Source of the DNA: Apostichopus japonicus
Taxonomy: Eukaryota > Echinodermata > Holothuroidea > Aspidochirotida > Stichopodidae
Length of the DNA: 64,000 nt
Reading direction: 5' to 3'
Assembly: GCF_037975245.1 (NCBI RefSeq)
Contig: NC_092582.1
Coordinates: 6,242,001-6,306,000 of the forward strand
In this document: piece by piece, positions 55,731 through 64,000 of the stretch
How positions within the stretch are numbered: position 1 is the stretch's first letter
Layout of the letters: every line of letters starts with the position of its first letter
Translations under genes and position numbers: made by a program
The notes under the pieces: generated by a model
Databases searched by the model: none
Told to the model about the DNA's origin: nothing
Seen by the model: the letters and a program-made list of their open reading frames with translations, nothing else

Positions 55731-55739
55731 GTATATTTT

Positions 55740-57215
55740 ACTTCATTCAATTATCCCTCCATCCACCTATCTATGCATGCAACCATTCGTCCATGCATGT
55801 TAAATCTATACACTAATCCATTAATGTATCCAGCCATTGATTCATTCATGCATCCATCCATGTACGCGTCCACCCACCCAAACACTTATTCCTCCGTATA
55901 TCTATATTTCCATCCATCAATCCATCCATGTACGCGTCCACCCACCCAAACACTCATTCCTTCGTATATCTCTCTTTCCATCCATCCATCCATCCATCCA
56001 TCCATCCATCCATCCATCCATCCATCCATCCATCCATCCATCCATCCATCCATCCATCCATCCATCCATCCATCCATCCATCCATCCATCCATCCATCCA
56101 TCCATCCATCCATCCATCCATCCATCCATCCATCCATCCATCCATCCATCCATCCATCCATCCATCCATCCATCCATCCATCCATCCATCCATCCATCCA
56201 TCCATCCATCCATCCATCCATCCATCCATCCATCCATCCATCCATCCATCCATCCATCCATCCATCCATCCATCCATCCATCCATCCATTCATCCATTCA
56301 TCCACCTCATACTTCTACCCAACCATCCATTCACACACCCACCCATTCCTCCATTCAACCATCAATATATCCGCACATCCATATTTTCACCCATCTATCA
56401 ATTTATCCGTCTTTTTAGTCCTTACATTCATCCAGCAATCCATCTATCCGTCCATCCATCCATATTTTCATCCATCCATCCTCATCCATCCCCATCTATC
56501 CCATCCATCCATCCCTATCCCATCCATCCATCCCATCCATCCCCATCCCATCCGTCCCATCCGTCCCACCCGTCCCATCCGTCCCATCCATCCATCCATC
56601 CCATCCCATCCCATCCCATCCCATCCCATCCCATCCCATCCCATCCATCCATCCCATCCATCCCATCCATCCATCCATCCCATCCATCCATCCCATCCAT
56701 CCATCCTATCCATCCATCCTATCCATCCATTCTATCCATCCATCCTATCCATCCATCCTATCCATCCATCCTATCCATCCATCCTATCCATCCATCCCAT
56801 CCATCCTATCCATCCATCCTATCCATCCATCCTATCCGTCCATCCCATCCATCCTATCCATCCGTCCATCTTATCCATCGGTCCATCTTATCCATCCGTC
56901 CATCCTTCCATCCTTCCATCTTATCCATCCCATCCATCTTATCCATCCGTCCATCCATCCATCCCATCCATCCCATCCCATCCATCCCATCCATCCATCC
57001 ATCCATCCCATCCATCCCATCCATCCACCCCATCCCATCCATCCCATCCATCCATCCCATCCATCCATCCCATCCATCCATCCCATCCGTCCATCCCATC
57101 CATCCCATCCATCCTATCCATCCATCCATCCATCCATCCATCCATCCATCCCATCCATCCCATCCATCCCATCCATCCCATCCATCCCATCCATCCCATC
57201 CTTCCCATTCATCAA
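55740..57215. repeat. 1.4-kb (CCAT)n / (CCCAT)n satellite
   Basis: Starts about ten bases after the exon donor as degenerate CCAT sequence with a 66-bp duplication (about 55851-55980). It becomes a pure (TCCA)n run of about 310 bases (55977-56289), then a mixed array of CCAT and CCCAT units to about 57210. Variant units such as CCTATCCATCCAT recur in blocks, showing higher-order expansion. Long frames encoding (Pro-Ser-Ile-His)n on plus and (Met-Asp-Gly-Trp)n on minus are artefacts. Confidence 0.97.
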
Positions 57216-59036
57216 TGTATATCCATCCATACATGTACGTTCCATCTTCATGTCACAGCTGTGCTACTCAACCAATAATTGTCGAGTACTAACATGAAGT
57301 ACTTACATGGAGAGAGTAACGCATAGACTAGCAACACATTAGTATATGATAAGAGTTCCCTCCGATAAACCCGTTGCCAAGGAACAAAATGTATGGTGCT
57401 TATCAAAAGAGAACAGCTAAAAGCTTTGGAAGTAATGTTGCTATTAATCAAAGAAGGTCGGGTGAATACATTCGTGGTCATAGGATGTAAGGAGTGCATA
57501 ATTTACCGCTGCATTTATGGGTTTGTGTACGCTACTGGGAACTCATAAGGTATCTGTTGATCCGCCAGTAATGACAGTCATGAAGTGAAATGTCGCTTTC
57601 ATTATCCTCAATTTCTGGTCCAACAAATTATGTTGGGCTGAACAGATGGAAAATGCTTATTCGTGCAAGATATGACATTTTAAAAGAATGAAAAAATATG
57701 CTATGTAAGCAACAACAAAAAAACCTTCAAAAGAACCAAATACAAGGCATACACTAATTTAGTGCTGTCAATTTAAATGGCGTTTGTGATTTATGATTTC
57801 CTGTATTCGTAATTGCTTCGGGTTGATACTGTTGTAATTATTGTTGTTTGTGTAACGTATTTCATGTTGTTGTGTATGCTGGTTTACATGTAAGTCAGCG
57901 GAGTATCAAACTCGATATTGAAAACTTCACTTTACGTTGAAGTTACTAACTATCTTGTGATGCAGTATCATCGACCAGTAAAGTATAAGGTATTCTATTG
58001 CCTGATTCAGGGGCGGGCCAAATTTGCCACCCCGACCCTCCCCCGCACATACGCATTTTTGGGACCCTACATATCTCGACATTCAAAGTCGCCGTCTTAT
58101 AAGAGTGCGGCTATGTAATATTGATTGTCCCTGATAAGCACTACGACCAGTTTGGCGACACTAGTACATCGCGATCTGTGTACCGGATTAGATGTGTTTA
58201 CCCTTTATAAGTGATACACAATGATATTGTATAGAAATACCAAACATTGTCGCTACGGGTACTACCACTGCAATCTATGCCCAGCGGCTTATATTACAGC
58301 GCCATCGTTTACACGTAAGCTAACGTTAGCTAACAAACAAATACAGTCATTACCCGAATATGATCTGCTAAAAGGGCCCCACATTCCCCTTGTCCCGGGC
58401 CCCTCACAAGCTCAATCCAATCATGGGTACCTCGGGCATATTCAGTAATTTTAGTAAAGCAGATTCACGTGGAAGGATGAAAATATGGCATAAACTTCGG
58501 TGACTTGCAAGCTAAACAATAAAGAACGTCATGAAATACACAAATGCAACTTGTATGACACAAACAAACAGTCTTCTATATACAGTGGATTGACGGTTAA
58601 TATATCGGTGATACAAAATCAGCCACAAGGTTTATGAAAATGTTGTTTAAATGGTCCAAAATACAGACATCTTTAAGAACTTGTTTTTATCTTTGTTAGT
58701 TTTTATATAAGCTTTTATAAGACCTAACGTTACGATTCTAGTATGATCCTCTTGCATGTAACGAGGCAGTATATATCTATCTCTTTAAAGTGTCCCCTTA
58801 GACTATTTTCCGTTTCAGTTTACCTCTAAAGATTTCAATATCTATATATACCTACACTGCAGGCTTTTTTGTATCAGATAAAACGATTTCTTCAAAGTTT
58901 TGTCTCTCCTTTTGTCTTTGGGGTGAAACACAAGTTACCAGTAAAGGTAATAGGATAAGGAAACAGCTATCAAGAAATGGGGTATAGTGAGTGGGCAGTA
59001 AGGGTTGTGTATGTGTGGGTGTGGAGGGGGGGAGGT
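57216..59036. other. Downstream of the third gene 2 exon, no feature seen
   Basis: AT-rich DNA with no recognisable exon or repeat. CAGGGGCGGGCC near 58007 resembles MITE ends found further right, but no partner end was found. Confidence 0.4.
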
Positions 59037-59711
59037 GGCGTCACCAAGGGCGGCGGAAGCACTTTTAATCTGGGGGGGGGGCACCGACATCAAAGGGCAC
59101 TTTGCAGAAATTCGATTGGACTGATGCAGCCTGATATTTAGTACCCTTTATAACTCTTATTGTATTATCTTATTTGCGTATACACATCACTCCATCAACG
59201 CCCCCCCCCCCCACCCTCAAGGAAAAAATGCATACTAGCACTGCAATATCCAATGTGCAAATTGGGAAACAAGGAACAAGTTTTCTTTGAAGACAGAATG
59301 AGGTGAAATCATGCTAGTTGCTAATGTAGGAATCTTCCAAATTAGAGTTTATTTCTTGTTAATATCTTAACTATTTTTTTCCATTCGAAATAGCTTTGAG
59401 TTTGACCCACAGAAATTCATTAAAAGTCAGGGGCGTAGCCAGGATTTGCAAAGTTGTAAAGGCACGACTATCTGAGCGGAGCGCCACCATCGGTTTGCGC
59501 GGAGCGTGCAAGAAAATTTTTGGTTTTACAATGCCCTCAGATGGCCGGAAACGGCCCTTCCCGAGTGTTCATTCTGGTTCCCTGGCCTCTTGTTAACTTG
59601 AGACACCTCAATTTTTATGTAGAAAAAGGGCACATTTTTAACCTGAGGAAAAGTGGGGAGGGGGGCACGTGCCCCCCTGTGCCCCCCGGTTCCGCCGCCC
59701 TTTGGCGTCAC
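59037..59711. mobile_element. hAT-type non-autonomous element with perfect 8-bp target duplication
   Basis: The element spans 59045-59703, from CAAGGGCGGCGGAA to TTCCGCCGCCCTTT; the ends are inverted repeats with 13 of 14 bases matching. GGCGTCAC flanks it exactly at 59037-59044 and 59704-59711. Inside, at 59429, sits CAGGGGCGTAGCCAGG and the core GAGCGGAGCGCCACCATCGG, which is shared in reverse with elements at 60.7, 61.5 and 62.2 kb. It may therefore be a chimera or carry a nested insertion. Confidence 0.8.
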
Positions 59712-60001
59712 CACGGTATTTTCTCACCATTTTTTATCTGTTGGTATAGGACGAAACCGTATGTAAGCAATTAATTTGCGTTGATAGGTTGAGGTGAGGA
59801 TACAATATGACTGAAACTTCGTCGGATAATAATGCGTTCCCCGGGTCTCTCCCCCTTTGTGTGATGTATAAACGCTAAGAGCGTTGCGCAATTAACGTGC
59901 CGTATATAACATAACATGTTAAAGCGCCAAGAGGGGCAAATTCCCCATGGATGGTCCAACCATAGAAAACCCTAGCACAGTAATACACACACACACACAC
60001 C

Positions 60002-60010
<9 letters not shown>

Positions 60011-60046
<36 letters not shown>

Positions 60047-60050
60047 ATAT
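60011..60050. repeat. (TA)n following (CA)n
   Basis: Begins after a (CA)n stretch at 59986-60010 and stops exactly at the CAGGTGCGTATCC end of the next element. Confidence 0.9.
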
Positions 60051-60069
60051 CAGGTGCGTATCCAGGGGG

Positions 60070-60270
60070 GGGGCGTTGGGGGCGCGCGCCCCCCGGGTAA
60101 GAAAAAGAGGAGAGAAAAAAAGAGAAGAAAAAAGGAAAAAAGAGGGGAAAAAAGAGGAGGAGGAGAGGAAGGAAGGGAAAAGAAAAAGAAGAAAGAGAGA
60201 AAAAGGAGAAAAGGAGGGAGTAAAAGAAAAACGCGAAGACACCGGGAAGAGAAAGAGGAACAGTGACATC
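60070..60270. repeat. Purine-rich AAAGAGG tract
   Basis: About 160 bases of nearly pure A and G on the plus strand after a poly-G/GC-rich hairpin (GGGGGCGCGCGCCCCC). The Lys/Arg/Glu frames through it look like low-complexity artefacts. Confidence 0.75.
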
Positions 60271-60569
60271 ATTACAGCGCTGAAGGGTAGCCAGTGACGG
60301 ATCAATGATTTCGTAAAAGTGTGACTCACCCTACCCCTTACACCGACAACTCCATTTTTTGACGTTTCCATTTTCCTCTCTCACTAATGATCTATATATA
60401 TACTATATATGGTCTATCATAACGCGTGTGTAGAATTGTGCTCTGAAACCTACTGTGGCTGGTCTCGAACTCGACCGTGTCGTCGGGGAACATGACGCAT
60501 TTTGGGATGGGGGCGACCGCCCGCCCCCCTCCCCCCATTCAGCATTTTTTTAAATGATATCGCTAAGTA

Positions 60570-60835
60570 ATTTCAAAATAGAAAGTGCTTAGAGGCAACT
60601 TACAAGGCCTGGGAAGTGTCATTTCCAGCGATCTGGGGGACATTTTCGGCCAAAACTTGCTTGTACGCTTCGCGCTAACAAATGGTCCTGGGTAGTGCCA
60701 TTTCCAGCGATCTGGGAGGCATTTTCGGCCAAAATTTTCTTGTACGCTTTCTCGCCAACCTATGGTGGTGCTACGCTTAGATAATTTGCCTACAGGCTTC
60801 GCCCCTCCCTTGGCAAATTCCTCGCTACGCGCCTG
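60570..60835 (-). mobile_element. hAT-like MITE copy with internal duplication, minus orientation
   Basis: Its right end GCTACGCGCCTG is the reverse of a CAGGCGCGTAGC-type terminus. A module with CATTTCCAGCGATCTGGG and TTTTCGGCCAAAA occurs twice, near 60628 and 60699. It shares ATGGTGGTGCTACGCTTAGAT with the other family members. The left end was not resolved. Confidence 0.55.
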
Positions 60836-61185
60836 TTCGAATTTGTAACGCAAACAGCAGATATCACATCATATCAGTGAGCATGAAAATGGCGTTCCAG
60901 GATGAAAAGCCTCAAAATTGTCCGACTTGCCTGAAAAAATAACCAAAAATTTTCGCGCGCGAAGCGCGCATTCAACGTGTTCACGTCAATACCATATAAG
61001 CAAGCATCGGTTATTACAGCGCATGCCATCATGTACCGTACGGTCCGTTCAAATTGCGCAGTATACCGCGGGATGCTAATGTAAACAACGACGAAATGTC
61101 TCATGTAGATGTATAAAAAGCATGGAGGTCCAATTATGTCAAAACTCTCTTTTACATTAGTAATGGCGAATTAGGGGCTGCACCC

Positions 61186-61580
61186 CCGCCGCGCAGTGGC
61201 GGAGCGTCCATACGGTCAGGGGGGCCGATGCCCCCCCCTGACGGACTCAAATGGACTGCTGGCGCCTTTTTCGGCTCTTTACCACTTTTTACTTATTCTA
61301 GATTATTGACTTTTTTATTGCGCTCTCATCTACTTATTGACATTTCTCACATTTTCTTGCTGTAATTTGGCGATGACACCTTATTCTTCGTTTATCTGCA
61401 AATTAGCCAGGCCCGGAAAGGGTCATTTCCGGCGATCTAGGGAGTATCTTTACTCAAAAATTGTCTGTACGCTACGCGCCAACCAGTGGTGGCGCTCCGC
61501 TTAGATAGTGTCGAAAGCGCCCCTACAGACCATTCTCGCCACTCCTGACCAATACCCCTAGCTCCGCCACTGCCGCCGCA
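61186..61580. mobile_element. hAT-type MITE with 8-bp target duplication (one mismatch)
   Basis: The element spans 61194-61572. CAGTGGCGGAGC at the left is the exact reverse complement of GCTCCGCCACTG at the right. Flanks CCGCCGCG (61186-61193) and CCGCCGCA (61573-61580) agree at 7 of 8 bases. At 379 bp without coding it contains GGTGGCGCTCCGCTTAGATA, the core shared by neighbouring copies. It is inserted inside another repeat whose sequence resumes ACCTCCTACGCCTATG. Confidence 0.85.
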
Positions 61581-61607
61581 CCTCCTACGCCTATGTGTGT
61601 AGTGTTC

Positions 61608-61648
61608 GGTTGAAGGAAATATCTGCTATTTTTTCATTTCCTTCAACC
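61608..61648. repeat. Perfect 13-bp-arm hairpin
   Basis: GGTTGAAGGAAAT (61608-61620) and ATTTCCTTCAACC (61636-61648) are exact inverted repeats around a 15-base loop. A single arm-like GGGTTGAAGGAAG recurs near 61785. Confidence 0.8.
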
Positions 61649-62059
61649 AACTTTTATAATAGCCGTTATAAGAGGTTGCAATATTTGTACACCAATAAAT
61701 TAACTGTGTCTGTTTAGAAAATTTCTGACCAACATTCTGCATCACACTTCCCTCTACTCGTGCAATTTTGACCGGTCTGTTAGGGGTTGAAGGAAGTTTT
61801 TCTATATTGGTTGTCCATAGATGAAATTTTGTACAACATTATAGGTATGTTTTCAAGTGAGTTTATTCACGAGAAATGTGAATTTTCAAATTCTCAACAA
61901 ATATGGGGCTTAAAACCTTGAAAAGTGGGGCTGACGGGTATTGTGGGCCGCGACGTAGAATCACCTACAAAAGCAAAGACCCACAGGAGATGCGATCAGG
62001 TCGAACATGATGTGTGCCGGGTTGACAATCTTCAAAAAGGTTATGGATGGAAAAAAAAA

Positions 62060-62258
62060 ACTATTAGGAAATACTTGGTTCTCAGGCAAAAAGTGTACAT
62101 CTGGTTGGTCATTTCAAGCCCGAGAAGTGCCGTTTCCGGTGATCTGGGGGGTTTCAAAACAAGAAATTTTCTTGTACGCTGCGCGCCAACCGATGGTGGC
62201 GCTCCGCTTAGATAGTAATTCGCGCCCCCCGGGTTTGAAAATCCTGGATACGCGCCTG
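62060..62258 (-). mobile_element. hAT-like MITE right part, minus orientation
   Basis: Carries AGTGCCGTTTCCGGTGATCT, CGCCAACCGATGGTGGCGCT and the end GGATACGCGCCTG. The same modules in the same order occur at 60.6-60.8 and 61.4-61.5 kb, so it is a member of the same family. Confidence 0.6.
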
Positions 62259-62267
62259 TATATATAC

Positions 62268-62309
<42 letters not shown>
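62259..62309. repeat. (TA)n with TAC/TGT interruptions
   Basis: Starts exactly at the end of the element terminating at 62258, then passes into a (TG)n run. Confidence 0.9.
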
Positions 62310-63139
62310 TGTGCGTGGTGTATGTGTGTGTGTGTGCATAAAATGATAATTATGGTGAAGAGACCGAAGTGGAGAGAGGGTTTGGGCAATTAAACAATCT
62401 TTTTCATTAAAACATGTGGCCAAACTTTATGCAAGATCTGTTCATAATAAGTATTTTATCTACAACCCTATACAGAGTATTACTCACAATAATATGATTG
62501 TCATTCAGCAACCATATGAACATCAATGAGCGAGAATTTAATGAAATTGATTCAAATGCTGTCGGCTGCACGTTTTTCCATTAGTACCATTAATCACGTG
62601 TGAAAACCAAATTTTTGAGAATATTGAAATAAAAAAGAGTTGAAGTTAACTTCAACTTAAAACCTGACTAGTCAGAGATGTAATGAATAATAATAGAGTT
62701 ATTGGATGCCATTATCGAATTAATGAGCATAAAACAGTGTAAATAAGATAATGTCAAAAGAACTTGCTATTAAGGTAAATGATGGTTTGTTCCAGGCAAA
62801 CTGACAGTTTATATCAATTTTCAATTCCAGTTTATTTCATTTTTCAATATCCTCTCACTCATCTACACGTAGTATTAAGAATAATATTTTCTTTTCCCAC
62901 TTCACAAAGAAAACATTAACGTAACGTCCTATATGCAATTAATGTTATACGGAAGTGGATTGGCATATACTTTGATAAACATGTACGCCTTTGTGAGTTT
63001 AGCCTGCTTCTGTATGTAATTCAGTAGGAATGTATATACTCAACATTATGGTAACGCTGTAGTATGTGCTATCATTGTTTGTTCATTCATACTTAGTAAA
63101 GATTCCAAAATCCTATTGGTCCATTCAGGTCAGCTGACC
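62310..63139. other. No feature recognised
   Basis: AT-rich DNA with no coding exon, repeat or mobile element that I can support. Confidence 0.5.
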
Positions 63140-63142
63140 GTG

Positions 63143-63438
63143 GTTAATCCTGTGAGTAACGCACGGTAAAATTACGGGGCATCACTTTAATAAATCTTTG
63201 GTTATATGTAACCAAAAATGTTTTGTTTTATGATTCCCCCCCCCCCCCACAAATGGTAGTGTATGAATGAACGGGGTTAATCAACGGTCTAGCGTGCGTT
63301 ACTCACATGATTAATGCACTCCGGGTGTTAATGCTATCGCTGGATGCACTCGGGCTCCGCCCTCGTGCATCGCTTGCATTATCCCCCGATCGTGCATTAA
63401 TCCTGTGAGTAACGCACGCTAGACCGTTGATTAACCCC
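63143..63438. repeat. Foldback element with 46-bp arms and an extra arm copy
   Basis: The left arm 63273-63318 and right arm 63393-63438 are inverted repeats identical at 45 of 46 bases, separated by 74 bases. The spacer holds a smaller hairpin, GATGCACTCGGGC / GCCCTCGTGCATC. Part of the arm (TTAATCCTGTGAGTAACGCA) also occurs at about 63144-63165 in the same orientation as the right arm. It looks like a foldback-type MITE or a recently duplicated inverted repeat. Confidence 0.85.
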
Positions 63439-64000
63439 TTATTCATTAGCGATATCACTTTTGCAAGCGCAACAATAGCTACTTTAACATTATAAGGTTT
63501 CAGTATTAATCTTTTACCTGACGACGGAATGCCACGAGACGGGGGTGGGGGTGGGGTGGGAGTGAAGGAGGGGACAGGGAGAGGATAGGAGAGGGAGGTT
63601 TTTATTCCAACTCAAAAAGCAGACTTAAATACATAATTTATTGTATGATTCACCATGAGATACGATATGGCAATTTTTCTTCTATATATTTCTTATGACA
63701 TTATATCAAACAACATTGGTGTAGCCTATTGATTATCTTTGACTTTGTGCTTCTATGTTGAGTGCGTGTGTGTGTATGTGCGTGTGGAAAAATAAAACTT
63801 TTAATAAACAAATCGAACATCGTCATAATGTATGTGAGAATCTGTTGACTAAACTACAAACATTTGTTTAAGGGGGTGGGGTGGGGGTGGGGGTGGCATT
63901 GGACAACCAGAGCTCCCAAATAAAATTCACAGCAATGATATTTACGCGGACGTAGTAACGTGGTAAAATATAACCAACGGAAATTTCCACACCTTGTTAG
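63439..64000. other. Right end of window, G-rich runs only
   Basis: Contains GGGGTGGGGGTGGGG-type runs near 63540 and 63870 and a short (GT)n. No exon is recognised. Confidence 0.4.

Larger units (their letters stand above)
60051..62258. mobile_element. Composite of nested hAT-type MITEs bounded by CAGG.GCGTATCC ends
   Basis: The left end CAGGTGCGTATCC at 60051-60063 and the right end GGATACGCGCCTG at 62246-62258 are inverted repeats with 12 of 13 bases matching. Both abut (TA)n tracts. The interior has at least two other elements: one in reverse at about 60570-60835 with a duplicated module, and the 379-bp element at 61194. It could be one 2.2-kb insertion with nested copies, or two separate elements whose outer ends happen to lie in TA tracts. 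Confidence 0.45.

Noticed and set aside
59947-60297. Lys/Arg/Glu-rich frame
   Set aside because: Low-complexity purine tract downstream of a MITE end; no coding signature.

Overview
This is a window of animal nuclear DNA. It is AT-rich and gene-poor, with short GT-AG-bounded exons separated by introns of 0.5 to 19 kb. It is dense in tRNA-derived SINEs, truncated LINEs, hAT-type MITEs, (TA)n arrays and poly-G/poly-C runs. The gene and repeat mix suggests a marine invertebrate deuterostome, perhaps an echinoderm such as a sea cucumber. That is a guess from style; no sequence here identifies a species. I see no bacterial, viral, CRISPR or rRNA features.

Genes. (1) At 2-9120, plus strand, six phase-compatible exons encode the C-terminal 573 residues of a protein with a long Ser/Arg-rich disordered region, a charged helical stretch, a basic 'ATKQTFGRMRRALSLDK' block and a C-terminal PDZ domain split over the last two exons. 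It resembles the KIAA1614-like family of PDZ proteins, and its 5' part lies left of the window. (2) At 38132-55730, plus strand, three further phase-compatible exons encode a transmembrane segment with a juxtamembrane Cys pair followed by a Pro/Ser-rich cytoplasmic linker. This is the layout of a synaptotagmin-like N-terminus, but no C2 domain is in the window. A candidate first exon with only two codons (ATG GCG, then GTAAGT) lies at 18988-18993, in the matching phase. The gene runs off the right end.

Layout. 1-9.1 kb: the PDZ gene, with a SINE, a SINE/LINE tail and minisatellites in its introns. 9.1-19 kb: its 3' end and intergenic DNA with one SINE. 19-38 kb: probable giant first intron of gene 2, with two hAT-like MITEs carrying 8-bp target duplications, a GACT array, a 63-bp tandem repeat, a LINE fragment with an intact frame, a decayed LINE and a tRNA-like SINE head. 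38-55.7 kb: gene 2 exons separated by introns holding a Mutator-like MITE with a 10-bp duplication, a 162-bp duplication, a 160-bp (TA)n array, a 105-bp satellite ending in an inverted unit and an octamer pyrimidine array. 55.7-57.2 kb: a 1.4-kb (CCAT)n-type satellite starting just after the third exon. 57.2-64 kb: no coding sequence recognised, with several nested hAT-type elements and a 46-bp-arm foldback.

I did not find a new multi-gene system. The points most worth following are the two-codon first exon, seven palindromic CRE sites (TGACGTCA) confined to 21-45 kb, the MITEs with clean target duplications, and the repeated abutment of mobile elements against (TA)n tracts.
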